Assembly: GCA_003553695.1 (NCBI GenBank)
Contig: PWFB01000098.1
Coordinates: forward strand, 1-32,044
From: Desulfonatronospira sp.
GTDB taxonomy: Bacteria > Desulfobacterota > Desulfovibrionia > Desulfovibrionales > Desulfonatronovibrionaceae
Direction of reading: 5' to 3'
Length of the DNA stretch: 32,044 nt
Under the pieces are notes generated by a model. It saw nothing but the letters and a program-made list of their open reading frames with translations. It had not been told where the DNA came from and searched no databases. Shown here piece by piece: positions 7,325 through 16,213 of this stretch (the stretch's first letter is position 1; every line of letters starts with the position of its first letter). Made by a program: the position numbers and the translations under genes.

Positions 7325-10096
7325 TCAATCCCCGGTTCTTCTGCGGAAGAAGGCCTTTTCCATCTCCACGGCCAGAAACAGGATAATCCCGAAGAGTATT
7401 ATCCTGATCCAGGACTCCAGGCAGACCGGCTCGGTCTGGAATATGTACTGCATGAAGGGCAGATAGGTAAAACCCAGCTGCAGTACTGCCAGAATGGCAA
7501 TGGAGATAAGCACGGCCCGGCTGCCCAGAAAACCACGGATGCTCCAGGCCGGTTCGTGGATGAAACGGCTGTTTATCAGGTAGAAGACCTGTCCCACCAC
7601 CAGGGTGTTGATGGCTGTGGTGGAGGCGAGTTCGTGGGAAGCACCTCCCGCCAGCATATACTGGTAGTGCCACAGAGTCCCGATGACCAGGAGCACTGAT
7701 ACCGAGGCCACGCGCCAGATGAGAAATCCCGAGATAAGGGGTTCGTCCGGGGGTCTGGGGGGGCGGCTCATGACGTTTCCTTCCGGGGGCTCGAAGGCCA
7801 GGGCCAGGGCCAGAGTGACCGCTATGATCATATTGATCCACAGAATCTGGGGGGGGCTTATGGGCAGGGTGTACTCCCCTCCTTCGCCCAGAAGGCCGAT
7901 GCCCAGCACAATGGAAGCCATGACCACCAGGGCCTGCCCTCCATTGGTGGGCAGGATGAACAGGATGGCCTTTTTAAGATTGTCGTAAATGGTGCGGCCT
8001 TCTTCCACGGCATTGGCAATGGAGGCGAAATTGTCGTCGGCCAGGACCACGTCCGAGGCTTCCCTGGCGGCCTCGGTTCCGCCCTTGCCCATGGCCACGC
8101 CCACGTCGGCCCTCTTGAGTGCAGGGGCATCGTTGACTCCGTCCCCGGTCATGGCCACGATGTTTCCCCCCGCCTGCAGGGCCTGCACCAGTCTCAGCTT
8201 GTGCTCCGGGCTGGTGCGGGCATAGACGTCCACCCCTGTGACTTTCTGATCAAGTTCCTCATCGCTCATCTTTTCCAGGTCTTTGCCCGTCAGAAAGGTG
8301 CGCCCGTCGCCTATGCCCAGCTCGTCGGCAATGGACACCGCTGTCAGGGCATGGTCCCCGGTGATCATTTTTACGTTTATTCCAGCAGACTGGCAGTCGC
8401 GCACTGAAACGCACCTGCCGATGAGCCTTGCAGCAGCCTTGACCGCTTCTTCCCGTGGAGGATCGATTATCCCGAACAGTCCAAGGAGAGTGAAGCCTTC
8501 CCGGGTATCCTCCTCCTCAAGACCTTTTTTGTTCTCCGGGACTTCCTTGTAAGCCACCGCAAGCAGCCTCTGGCCCCTGGAGGCGATGGTTTCGCCGCTC
8601 TTGTGCCAGAAATCCGGGTCCAGTTCTTCCGGGCCCTGCGGGCCGGACTGGTGGCTGCACCTTTCCAGCACACGTTCCGGGGCGCCCTTGAGGATGATAC
8701 GCCGGCCGCCTTCCTGCTTGTAGTCGTGCAGGGTGGCCATGAATTTTCTGTCCGAAGAAAAAGGGATGCTGTCAATTCTTGGCCGGTCCGTGTTTTCCTG
8801 TTTCTGGTCCAGTCCGGCCTTGATGGCTGCCGCCACCAGGGCTCCCTCGGTGGAGGCCCCTTCCAGGCGATAGGTATCCTCATTTTCTTCGTGGTATAGA
8901 TGGGCCTCGTTGCATAACAGGACCGCACGCAGGGTTTCGGCCAGCAGAAAGTGCTGCAGGGGATCTATGTCCTGGCCCTCCAGCCTGTATTTCCCCTGGG
9001 GATTATAGCCTGTACCTGTTACCGAGTACAGGTCTTCAGAGGTCTGAATACTCTGCACCGTCATCTGGTTCTTGGTCAGGGTCCCGGTCTTATCGGAGCA
9101 GATGGTGGTCACCGCCCCCAGGGTTTCCAGGGCCGGGAGTTTGCGGATAATGGCGTTTCTGCGGGCCATTCTCTGCACCCCTATGGCCAGGGTTATGGTC
9201 ATTATGGCCGGCAGGCCCACGGGTATGGCGGATACGGCCAGGCCCACCCCGGCCATGAACATTTCAAATGGCTGAAGTCCGCGCACAAGGATGCCGAAGG
9301 CGAAAGTGGCCAAAGCCGTCACCAGAATGGCAACAGTGAGGAAGTGGCCGAACCTGGTTATTTTCTTCAGCAGAGGGGTGGTCAGGGTCTGTACCTGGGC
9401 CAGCATGGTGCTTATACGGCCTATCTGGGTATGAGCCCCGGTGGCGGCTACTACTCCCGCTCCCTGCCCGTGGGACACCATGGTTCCGGAAAAGGCCATG
9501 CAGGAGCGGTCCCCCAGGCCGGCTTCGGGATCTGCCTCGTAAATGTTCTTGGCCACTGGTACTGATTCCCCGGTGAGGGCCGCTTCCTCGATCTGCAGGT
9601 CCCTGGCCTGGAAAAGGCGGAGATCAGCCGGAACCTTGTCTCCGCTTGAAAGTATTACCACGTCTCCAGGGACCAGTTCTTCCGCGGGCAGAGTCTTTTT
9701 CTGTTTATCCCGCAGGACTGTGGCTGCGGGGGCCAGCATGCCCTGCAGGCTTTCCATGGACTTTTCCGCCTTGCCTTCCTGGATGAATCCGATGAGTGCG
9801 TTGACCAGGCAGACGGCGAAAATCACAGCTGAATCCACCCACTGCTGCATAAGGGCGGTGACAATGGTGGCCACCAGCAGAACATATATAAGTACGTTGT
9901 GAAACTGCAGCAGAAAACGCTTGAAAGGCCCCTGTTTTCTGGCCCTGGGAAGCTTGTTGGGGCCGTACTTGTCCAGCCTTTGCCCGGCCTGGCTGGAATC
10001 CAGGCCGTCTTCAGAGGTCTGCAGATGACCAAGAACCTCTCTCACCGGCATGGAGTGCCAGGAAGCTTCCTTGTCTATCTTATGGTCATTGTTCAA
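7325..10096 (-). CDS. P-type cation-transporting ATPase (type II/III-like)
   Basis: A 923-residue P-type pump. The order is a short cation-ATPase N domain, two membrane helices, actuator domain with TGES, two helices, phosphorylation loop [12 protein letters not shown] (phospho-Asp D335), nucleotide domain, hinge MITGDH and TGDGVNDAP, then the C-terminal helices. In-frame TTG at 10096 is preferred as start because GGAGG lies five bases upstream; the TTG at 10123 has none. The ion-site positions are odd. M4 reads AIPVGLPAI, as in plasma-membrane H+-ATPases, rather than PEGLPA. M5 reads LPTNGGQA, with Gln where SERCA has Glu771. M6 reads [18 protein letters not shown], with Ala at the Asp800 position. 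So a Ca2+ pump is unlikely; ion unknown. An insertion of about ten residues lies just before the [12 protein letters not shown] hinge. Confidence 0.92.
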   Translation of the reverse strand: MNNDHKIDKEASWHSMPVREVLGHLQTSEDGLDSSQAGQRLDKYGPNKLPRARKQGPFKRFLLQFHNVLIYVLLVATIVTALMQQWVDSAVIFAVCLVNALIGFIQEGKAEKSMESLQGMLAPAATVLRDKQKKTLPAEELVPGDVVILSSGDKVPADLRLFQARDLQIEEAALTGESVPVAKNIYEADPEAGLGDRSCMAFSGTMVSHGQGAGVVAATGAHTQIGRISTMLAQVQTLTTPLLKKITRFGHFLTVAILVTALATFAFGILVRGLQPFEMFMAGVGLAVSAIPVGLPAIMTITLAIGVQRMARRNAIIRKLPALETLGAVTTICSDKTGTLTKNQMTVQSIQTSEDLYSVTGTGYNPQGKYRLEGQDIDPLQHFLLAETLRAVLLCNEAHLYHEENEDTYRLEGASTEGALVAAAIKAGLDQKQENTDRPRIDSIPFSSDRKFMATLHDYKQEGGRRIILKGAPERVLERCSHQSGPQGPEELDPDFWHKSGETIASRGQRLLAVAYKEVPENKKGLEEEDTREGFTLLGLFGIIDPPREEAVKAAARLIGRCVSVRDCQSAGINVKMITGDHALTAVSIADELGIGDGRTFLTGKDLEKMSDEELDQKVTGVDVYARTSPEHKLRLVQALQAGGNIVAMTGDGVNDAPALKRADVGVAMGKGGTEAAREASDVVLADDNFASIANAVEEGRTIYDNLKKAILFILPTNGGQALVVMASIVLGIGLLGEGGEYTLPISPPQILWINMIIAVTLALALAFEPPEGNVMSRPPRPPDEPLISGFLIWRVASVSVLLVIGTLWHYQYMLAGGASHELASTTAINTLVVGQVFYLINSRFIHEPAWSIRGFLGSRAVLISIAILAVLQLGFTYLPFMQYIFQTEPVCLESWIRIILFGIILFLAVEMEKAFFRRRTGD

Positions 10097-10885
10097 TTTT
10101 TCCTCCAGGGGGTGAAACTGCAAAAAGTTAAAGACTGGTTTCGGCTTTTAAAAAAAGATCTGTAACTCTTTGATTTTCCTGCCTGACACACCAAAGGCTT
10201 GATGAATCCCTGTCTTTATTTCCCTGATGCAGCAGGTCCTCTGCACTCTGTCTTTTGTAATCTCTTGGCGTGACAAAAGGGATTCTTTCCAGGCGCAGAT
10301 GACAGAGGGTCTACAGCACTGGTCCTGGGTTGATAACCGGGAGTGGACATTGTTTTTATCAAGAGTGTCCAGGCTTAAATCTTGTGATATTTGTAACTGA
10401 TTTAATGGTTGTCAAGTCCTTGTAAGCAGAAACACCTCCATAGGGTGATCCAGCCTTACGGAATAAACCGCTTCAGTGTTCTGTATCAGTCGGCAGGTCC
10501 CGGACCTGACTTTACTTCCCTAGTCTGTACTTTTCCCTCAGGAATTTATTTCAGATGAAAAGCTGCCTTTTTGCCGGCGTCTCAGGAAAGATGAAGTTTT
10601 GAACATACTGTCCTTATTCGGGGTTATTTTTCAGTAAAAAACAGAAATTTGAAGAAAAAATTAATTTTGGTTTCTACTAATAAGTGTTTCTTATCTGAAA
10701 AAAGGCATTATTGCTCCCATATCTCATTGATTTTTAATCACCCTTGTATACTTCAATGCCAAGGCCGTAAAACAGGTTTATTTAAAATTAAGTACAACTA
10801 TATCAACATTTTGTATTTAAAAGTGACAAGGGGGCTGTCCTGATCAAAAAGGCGTAATTTGCCGTTTGTGTATGTGGAGGAGGCT
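10097..10885. other. Long intergenic region upstream of the dnaA-like gene, AT-rich at its right end
   Basis: About 790 bases without a credible gene. The right part, roughly 10615-10860, is clearly AT-rich compared with the rest of the window. I searched both strands by eye for the DnaA box TTATNCACA and found no convincing match and no cluster. It could still hold divergent promoters for the ATPase and the dnaA-like gene. The short plus-strand frame at 10649-10843 looks like chance. Confidence 0.5.
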
Positions 10886-12253
10886 TTGCTAAAAGCTTTA
10901 CCCATGACAAACGCATGGGAACGAATTCAGATAATTCTCGAAAAATCCTTGAAATCCGGTGTTTTTCAGCTATGGATTAAGCCCCTTCAGGGCGCATTCG
11001 ATCCGGATCAGAAGGCACTCAAGCTGCAGGCCCCTAATGAATTCGTGGCTTCGTGGGTACGTGAGCGCCTCCAGAACATGATACTGGAAGCCGGACAGGA
11101 TGTTCTTGGGTTCACCCCAGGTCTAAACATCACAGCAAGCCGGGAGGGTGAGGCCATTGCTCCCCTGGGTGCCTCGGAGCAGGCCCCTGTCAAAGAAATA
11201 CGCAGGCATCTGCCCCTGCAAAGCAATATCCAGGTTGTTTCCAGGTTCAGATACAGTTTCCAGGATTTCGTGGTGGGCCCCAGCAACGAGCTGGCTTTCG
11301 TTGCCTCCAGGAGTTTCTGCCGGGAACAGGTATCATCGGACCAGCTATTCCTGTGTTCTTCCACGGGTCTGGGCAAGACCCACCTGGTGCAGTCCATGGG
11401 CAACAACCTGGCCAATGGAAGCAACAGACAGACTCTGCGCATTGCTTACCTGACAGCTGAAGAGTTTGCCTGCCAGTTGATTCAGGCCATCAAGTCCAAG
11501 CAGGTTGAGCGGTTCAAGGCCAGATACCGGGATCAGATCGATATCCTCATGCTGGAGGACATCCATTTTTTCCAGGGCAAGGAAAAAATTCAGACTGAAT
11601 TTCTCTCCACAATTAACTCTTTGCAGGGTCAGGGCAAAAAGGTGGTTTTAAGCAGCACATTTCTGCCCAAGGAGCTGAATGATCTGGATTCCAACCTTGT
11701 TTCCCGGCTGTGCCGGGGGTTCATGGCGGTCATTGACAAGCCCGACCTGGGTACCAGGCAGGAGATACTGCGCCAGAAAGCCTCCAGCCTCCAGCTCGAT
11801 CTGCCTCAGGAGGTGTCCCATCTTTTGGCGGAGCGCATCCAGACCGATATCCGCCAGCTTGAGAGCTGCCTTAGCAACCTGGTAATCAAGGCAAGATTAC
11901 TCAAGGAACGCATCACCAAGCAGATGGCCCTGGAAGTGCTCAAGAACTATGAGCTTAAAGAGCAGAGCCTGGATCTGGAGGATATCATTCAGTCCGTCTG
12001 CCGGGTATTTGATCTGCCCCGGGAGAAGGTCTGCTCCAAGAGCCGGAAGAAACAGCATGTACAGGCCAGAAATCTGGCATTTTTCCTGGCCCGCAAATAT
12101 ACAGAGCATTCCCTCAAGGAAATAGGGCGGCGCTTCAACCGCAGGCACTCCACGGTTCTAAAAGGGGTGGCCAATGTGGAAAAAGAGGTCAATACCGATT
12201 CGCCGCTTGGGCGTCAACTAAAAGACGCTGCCAGTAGAGTCATACCCAACTGA
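10886..12253 (+). CDS. DnaA-family replication initiator, divergent
   Basis: About 455 residues with the full DnaA plan: domain I (WERIQIILEKSLKSGVFQLW, then IKPL), a linker, the AAA+ domain with Walker A SSTGLGKTHL and Walker B ILMLEDIHFF, and a C-terminal helix-turn-helix (SLKEIGRRFNRRHSTVLKG). The Walker motifs vary mildly (DDIQF is usual). The DNA-recognition loop is more unusual: nearly all DnaA proteins have GGRDHTTV, here shortened to NRRHSTV, with the base-contacting Asp replaced. No dnaN follows; the next gene is convergent and abuts it. So this may be a second DnaA-like protein instead of the main initiator, or a lineage-specific version. Start: TTG 10886 has GGAGGAGG just upstream; ATG 10904 would give the more usual N-terminus but lies 20 bases from that site. 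Confidence 0.87.
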   Translation: MLKALPMTNAWERIQIILEKSLKSGVFQLWIKPLQGAFDPDQKALKLQAPNEFVASWVRERLQNMILEAGQDVLGFTPGLNITASREGEAIAPLGASEQAPVKEIRRHLPLQSNIQVVSRFRYSFQDFVVGPSNELAFVASRSFCREQVSSDQLFLCSSTGLGKTHLVQSMGNNLANGSNRQTLRIAYLTAEEFACQLIQAIKSKQVERFKARYRDQIDILMLEDIHFFQGKEKIQTEFLSTINSLQGQGKKVVLSSTFLPKELNDLDSNLVSRLCRGFMAVIDKPDLGTRQEILRQKASSLQLDLPQEVSHLLAERIQTDIRQLESCLSNLVIKARLLKERITKQMALEVLKNYELKEQSLDLEDIIQSVCRVFDLPREKVCSKSRKKQHVQARNLAFFLARKYTEHSLKEIGRRFNRRHSTVLKGVANVEKEVNTDSPLGRQLKDAASRVIPN

Positions 12254-13033
12254 CTATAAATTTTTCATCCGGGATGTCTTTCTTTCCGGATTTTGAAACT
12301 GTAAAGCTGTAAGCTCCATATCCCCCATCACCGCCATGTCTTCACCCATCTGGGCCAGCACTCCGCTAATATGTGTACCCAGGAATTTATCGGCTATTTT
12401 GCTGAGACTGGACAGGCCTTTTCGGTCCTTGATGAGATTGCAAAAGGCAGTGGCAGCCGCATCAGCCACTGCCCCGCTCTGCGCCTTGACCGCCACCAGG
12501 TCTCCTTGTCCCAGGCTCAGGGAGTGCCCCACTTTGGCCGAAGAGGAACATACCGCGCAGGGAAAACCGGTGGCGGGGATGACTATGCCCAGGGACATGT
12601 TCTCCTCAGGATGGGGCAACAGCCCTATGGTCCGGGTGCGCCGGGAATACAGGTAGATGTCGCCGCCGTTTTCAATTATTATTTCTGGTGAACGGGGAGC
12701 AAGAAAGTCCGCAATGTCCTGGGCGATGGCCCCGGCCACGGCGGCCATGGGTCCCACTTGAAAAAGCTCTCCGGCCCGGGCCATCTTCCTTACTATATCC
12801 GGGGACCGGGAATGGACGGAAAGGGGAGAGAGGGAAGTAAGAAAATCCGGATTGAATTGAGAGTACCCCATTATCCGTCCCCGCACCAGGTGCAGCCGTT
12901 CCAGGGCCGGGGCGCTTAAATCCAGGGCGCTGGTGATATGCAGATCGCTTTGCTCCAAAACCACCTGGTAGGATATTTCTCCGGGTCCTGGAGAACAAAG
13001 GCCGCGGTATGCGCGGTGTGTGTTTTTGTGCAT
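12254..13033 (-). CDS. UPF0280 family protein (ApbE-like fold)
   Basis: A 259-residue protein matching the uncharacterised UPF0280 family, which is related in fold to the FMN transferase ApbE. Family landmarks seen are the early YRG, QVGPMAAVAGAIAQ in the middle, IIENGGDIYL, and the block CSSSAKVGHSLSLGQGD followed by GAVADAAATAFCN. No signal peptide or membrane segment is visible. Its biochemical role is not established; members occur mostly in anaerobic archaea and bacteria. Its stop codon begins at the base immediately after the dnaA-like stop codon, so the two genes are convergent with zero spacing. Its start is 56 bases from the divergent glycosyltransferase. Confidence 0.85.
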   Translation of the reverse strand: MHKNTHRAYRGLCSPGPGEISYQVVLEQSDLHITSALDLSAPALERLHLVRGRIMGYSQFNPDFLTSLSPLSVHSRSPDIVRKMARAGELFQVGPMAAVAGAIAQDIADFLAPRSPEIIIENGGDIYLYSRRTRTIGLLPHPEENMSLGIVIPATGFPCAVCSSSAKVGHSLSLGQGDLVAVKAQSGAVADAAATAFCNLIKDRKGLSSLSKIADKFLGTHISGVLAQMGEDMAVMGDMELTALQFQNPERKTSRMKNL

Positions 13034-13089
13034 GATTTTTATTCAACCGCCACAACAAGTGGTCTATTAAGCTTATCCATGTTGTTTTT

Positions 13090-13929
13090 ATGCTGGTCTC
13101 GGTGATTATTCCCACTTACAACCGGGCTGGGCATGTCGGTTGTGCCGTACGTTCGGTTTTGAGCCAGACCTTTGAAGGTTTTGAGCTCATCGTGGTTGAT
13201 GACGGCTCCACCGACGCCACCTTTGAAATTCTGTCCGGGTTCAAGGATAAGCGATTAAGGGTGGCTTATCAAGAAAACAAAGGAGTGGCTGCTGCCCGCA
13301 ACCTGGGCCTGGGCCTGGCCAGGGGCCTTTATGCGGCCTTTCTGGATTCCGATGATTACTGGATGGAGAAAAAGCTGGAACTTCAGCTTGGCTTCATGCA
13401 GGATTCAGGATTTCGCATTTCCCAGACCCAGGAGGCCTGGATCCGCAAGGGCAAAAGGGTGAATCCCGGCAGCAGGCATCAAAAGTTTGCCGGCTGGATT
13501 TTTGGCAGGAGCCTGAAACTCTGTCTCATCAGCCCTTCCTGCGTCATGATGCACATGGATCTAGTGCGGCAGGGCTTTTTATTCAAGGAGTCCATGCGGG
13601 CATGTGAGGACTACGACCTGTGGCTGAGGGTCACCCGGCAGCATCCGGTGGGGCTTTTGCCCCGGGTGCTCACCGTGAAACAGGGCGGCCGCGCGGACCA
13701 GCTGTCAAGAAGCATCGTCGGGCTGGACCTGTGGCGTATCCATTCCCTGATGGATATTCTGAAAAAAGGAAGGCTGGAGCCGGAAAAAAAGGCCCTGGTC
13801 GTGCAGGCATTGCAGGACAAGTCCAGGTTATATGTGGCCGGATGCCAGAAAAGGGGCAGACTGGATGAGGCGGCCAGGGTTAAGCTAAAGCTGGAGCTTT
13901 GCCTTAATTTGGCAAGCATCAGCAAATAA
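13090..13929 (+). CDS. Family 2 glycosyltransferase
   Basis: A 279-residue inverting glycosyltransferase of the GT-A fold. It opens with VSVIIPTYNRAGHV and has VVDDGSTD (D37, D38) for the nucleotide, the ENKGVAAARNLGL block, and FLDSDDYW, whose D86-x-D88 coordinates the metal and sugar nucleotide. CEDYDLWLRV (about 177-186) holds the expected acidic ED and acceptor-side residues. There are no membrane segments. Donor and acceptor are unknown; such enzymes build surface polysaccharide, LPS or glycoprotein glycans. It stands alone, with no other polysaccharide genes nearby, and is divergent from the UPF0280 gene. A clear terminator follows its stop codon directly. No strong ribosome-binding site precedes the ATG. 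Confidence 0.92.
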   Translation: MLVSVIIPTYNRAGHVGCAVRSVLSQTFEGFELIVVDDGSTDATFEILSGFKDKRLRVAYQENKGVAAARNLGLGLARGLYAAFLDSDDYWMEKKLELQLGFMQDSGFRISQTQEAWIRKGKRVNPGSRHQKFAGWIFGRSLKLCLISPSCVMMHMDLVRQGFLFKESMRACEDYDLWLRVTRQHPVGLLPRVLTVKQGGRADQLSRSIVGLDLWRIHSLMDILKKGRLEPEKKALVVQALQDKSRLYVAGCQKRGRLDEAARVKLKLELCLNLASISK

Positions 13930-13965
13930 AAAAGCGGCCCAGGTTTAGTGAGCCGCTTTTTGTTT
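13930..13965. terminator. Bidirectional intrinsic terminator between glycosyltransferase and dsrC
   Basis: AAAAGCGGC (13930-13938) pairs with GCCGCTTTT (13952-13960) around a 13-base loop, with T-rich sequence after the stem on the plus strand and the matching A-run before it. It can end transcription from the glycosyltransferase (plus) and from dsrC (minus). Confidence 0.85.
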
Positions 13966-13984
13966 TTAGATCATGCGCAGTCTT

Positions 13985-14302
13985 TTAGACGCACCCGGTG
14001 GGTTTGGGCAGACCGGCCATTTTACAGGCGCCCTTGCCGGGTCCGGAGGGGAACAGTTCGTAAATGTGCTTGAGCTTGAAGCCGGTGACCTTGGAAAGAA
14101 TACGAACCATGGGTGCAATCCCGTTCTTTTTGTAGTAGTCCTGCAGGAACTCGATTACCTTTTGGTGTTCGTCGGTGAGTTCTTTGATGCCTTCGCTTTC
14201 CTTTACATAGTCCACCCATTCAGGGGACCAGTCCTCGAATTTCTGCAGGAAGCCGTCTTCATCTACTTCAAATGTTTTGCCCTTGAATTCAACAGTTGCC
14301 AT
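13985..14302 (-). CDS. dsrC: DsrC, sulfur-carrier partner of dissimilatory sulfite reductase
   Basis: DsrC is the co-substrate of DsrAB: sulfite sulfur ends up as a trisulfide between its two C-terminal cysteines, which a membrane complex (DsrMKJOP) then reduces. The protein has 105 residues, as in Desulfovibrio. It shows the conserved core NGIAPMVRILSKVTGFKLK and ends GACKMAGLPKPTGCV, with C93 and C104 eleven residues apart, both needed for the trisulfide. The start is the ATG at 14302, with GGAGG eight bases upstream; a longer frame to 14416 is open but has no homology to the family. dsrC is monocistronic here, as is common in sulfate reducers, with a strong promoter upstream and a terminator downstream. 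It is the key marker of the host's metabolism. The coupled methyltransferase/YcaO-TPR pair lies directly upstream on the same strand. Confidence 0.98.
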   Translation of the reverse strand: MATVEFKGKTFEVDEDGFLQKFEDWSPEWVDYVKESEGIKELTDEHQKVIEFLQDYYKKNGIAPMVRILSKVTGFKLKHIYELFPSGPGKGACKMAGLPKPTGCV

Positions 14303-14424
14303 CTTTGATACCTCCTTGATTGTTTTTCTGATAAATGTACACCCTTTATTTCCGGGGTACATCCCGTCCTGTAGAGAATATACCAAGCCTGTAACGGCCA
14401 GATCTGCTAAGTACAATACTTTTT

Positions 14425-14454
14425 ATAATATGCTGAAGAGCGGCTTATTGTCAA
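14425..14454 (-). promoter_or_regulatory. Sigma-70-type promoter of dsrC
   Basis: On the minus strand TTGACA (14449-14454) and TATTAT (14425-14430) are separated by 18 bases. The -35 box is perfect and the -10 box matches five of six. Transcription would begin near 14418, giving a leader of about 115 bases before the dsrC start. A promoter this good fits the high abundance known for DsrC in sulfate reducers. It lies just after the YcaO stop codon, so dsrC can be expressed independently. Confidence 0.75.
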
Positions 14455-14485
14455 TGCTTTTTCTGAGGCATAATTAGAGCCAGGT

Positions 14486-16213
14486 TCAGGCCTCTATTTC
14501 CTCCAGATACTTGCGGGCCTTTGTATGTCCGGGCTCCGTTTCCAGGACCTTTTGCAGCATGTCGAATGCGGCCTGTTTACGCCCCAGTTCTTTGTAGCAT
14601 ACTGCCAGATTGAACATGTCCATGATCGATCCACTGTCAAGCTGCAGGGCTTTTTGAAATTCGTTTATGGCAGGCTCATAATCCTTTTGTTTGAAATAAG
14701 CAACCCCGCGCAGATTGAAATATTCCTTGACCTGTGGGTCGAGTTCTATGGCCCGGGTGAGGGGTTCAATGGTCTCCGGCCATTTGTCCATGCAGGACAG
14801 AGTATAGGCAAAATAAAAGGCGCTAAGAGCCCGTGATTCCCTGTCCGGCTGCAGGGTCTCGGCTTTGGCAAAATAATCCGCGGCCTGTTCATGGGCTTTT
14901 TGCCTCAAGAGGTTCATTCCCTGATAAAAAGGCAGAAAAGAGGCACCTGGATATATTCTGCTCAGTTCTGCAAGTTTTTGTGCGGCTGTAAAAGGTTCTT
15001 CCTCTTCGGCCAGGATGCGGCCCACAAACATGCCGATACTGGCTCCGGGCGTTCTTTCCCGAAACAGAAATCCGGGTACGAAGCTGTAATTGGTGGGCAC
15101 TTCCAGGTCCGGGTGCTTGGTGGAAACAGTGTACAGGTTGTAACCCATGAGCTTGAGCCCCCTGGACAGTTCCATGAGTTCGCGCCCCATGTCCGGGCGG
15201 GAAATGTCCGGAAGCCGGTCAATGTCCATGTTTGGTCCCCGGGTAAGCCAGCGGGCCTCATTTAAAGAGGCAAACTTGGGAAGGCCTGAGGCCTCGTAGT
15301 TGCTTCCGGAATGAAAGTCTCCGGCCAGCTGGGCCACTTCGGTCAGGGCCCGGATGGCGGCCATTTCCGGAGAGGTGGCGGTTCCAGCGGTGAACACGAT
15401 TTCGCTAAGGCCCGGAAAAGTTCCAGGATCGTAGGCCAGGGCCCCCACAGTGGGGACCGGATAGCCCAGGCTGAAGTCCTTGAGCCATACCTGAATGTCG
15501 TGTCTGGCAAATCTGTTTAAGAGATCCCGCAGGACTGGACTGGCAATGTTTTCCTGGTTTATGGTGGGTGTTTCCGGGTGCTGCCTGTCCACCAGTGCGC
15601 TGACATGCCTCTCCACAAGCTCGCATGCGCCCTGAAGAATTGATTCCTCAAAGGTGTTGCCGGCGCTGCTTCCGTTGAATTCATTGAGCTTTTTGAACCA
15701 GTCCAGGGGAACATACTCTTCTCTTCCGGTATAGACATTCAGGGCCGGGGTGAAGCGCCACTGCAGAAGATTCAGGGCTTCCCGGGCCTTTTTTTCGGAA
15801 ATGTCCTCCTGGACGGACTTGATTACTTCCGAAACAGGCAGCAGTCTCTCCCCCCATCTTGAGCTGGCCTCTTTCCAGGATAAACATGTGAAATGGTCAC
15901 TGTTGGCGGCAAAACTGAAAAAAGAATATCTTTCAGCCAGTTCCATTAAAGCTGAACATTTGGCCTGGACAGGAGAGGCTCCCTTGCCCATCTGCTGGCG
16001 TTTGGGCACGCCCATTTCCCTGGCTTTGACTCCGTAATAGCTGAAGTAAACAGGTATATCCAGACGGCCGGTGTCAATTCGCCTGACTTCCTTCAAAATG
16101 GCCTGTCCGTGCCTGGTGAAAGCCTGGGTGACCTTTTCCGCGGTCTCTTCGGGGGTGACGGCCTTGTCCGCTTCCTGGGTGTAACCTTTGGGGCTGGATC
16201 CGATTTTTATCAT
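14486..16213 (-). CDS. YcaO-domain protein with C-terminal TPR repeats
   Basis: A 575-residue protein with an N-terminal YcaO domain (about 20-400) and four or so tetratricopeptide repeats (about 410-575). YcaO enzymes use ATP to activate peptide backbone amides, making azolines or thioamides. The nucleotide-binding motifs are intact: CSALMELAER (S87, E91, E94, R95) and NTFEESILQGACELVERH (E190, Q194, E198, E201). The domain does not end with the proline-rich tail of azoline-forming cyclodehydratases, so it is closer to the non-azoline YcaO group. The TPR tail suggests a protein partner. The ATG overlaps the stop codon of the upstream methyltransferase (ATGA), showing translational coupling. 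dsrC follows on the same strand after 183 bases. No TfuA partner or precursor peptide gene was found nearby. Substrate unknown; a link to DsrC or sulfur transfer is my inference. Confidence 0.92.
   Translation of the reverse strand: MIKIGSSPKGYTQEADKAVTPEETAEKVTQAFTRHGQAILKEVRRIDTGRLDIPVYFSYYGVKAREMGVPKRQQMGKGASPVQAKCSALMELAERYSFFSFAANSDHFTCLSWKEASSRWGERLLPVSEVIKSVQEDISEKKAREALNLLQWRFTPALNVYTGREEYVPLDWFKKLNEFNGSSAGNTFEESILQGACELVERHVSALVDRQHPETPTINQENIASPVLRDLLNRFARHDIQVWLKDFSLGYPVPTVGALAYDPGTFPGLSEIVFTAGTATSPEMAAIRALTEVAQLAGDFHSGSNYEASGLPKFASLNEARWLTRGPNMDIDRLPDISRPDMGRELMELSRGLKLMGYNLYTVSTKHPDLEVPTNYSFVPGFLFRERTPGASIGMFVGRILAEEEEPFTAAQKLAELSRIYPGASFLPFYQGMNLLRQKAHEQAADYFAKAETLQPDRESRALSAFYFAYTLSCMDKWPETIEPLTRAIELDPQVKEYFNLRGVAYFKQKDYEPAINEFQKALQLDSGSIMDMFNLAVCYKELGRKQAAFDMLQKVLETEPGHTKARKYLEEIEA

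Noticed and set aside
10097..10123. Upstream TTG start for the P-type ATPase
   Set aside because: It has no ribosome-binding site and would place the clear GGAGG inside the coding region; TTG 10096 fits better.
10649..10843. Small plus-strand frame of 64 codons upstream of dnaA
   Set aside because: It lies in AT-rich spacer, has no ribosome-binding site or known motif and ends in a random hydrophobic/lysine mix.
10097..10885. Replication origin
   Set aside because: The place next to dnaA is suggestive, but no DnaA boxes could be found, dnaN is absent and the DnaA itself is divergent; reported only as a question.
14303..14416. Longer DsrC start (143 residues)
   Set aside because: The extension lacks homology to DsrC and lies in the leader; the ATG at 14302 has a good GGAGG and gives the family's exact length.
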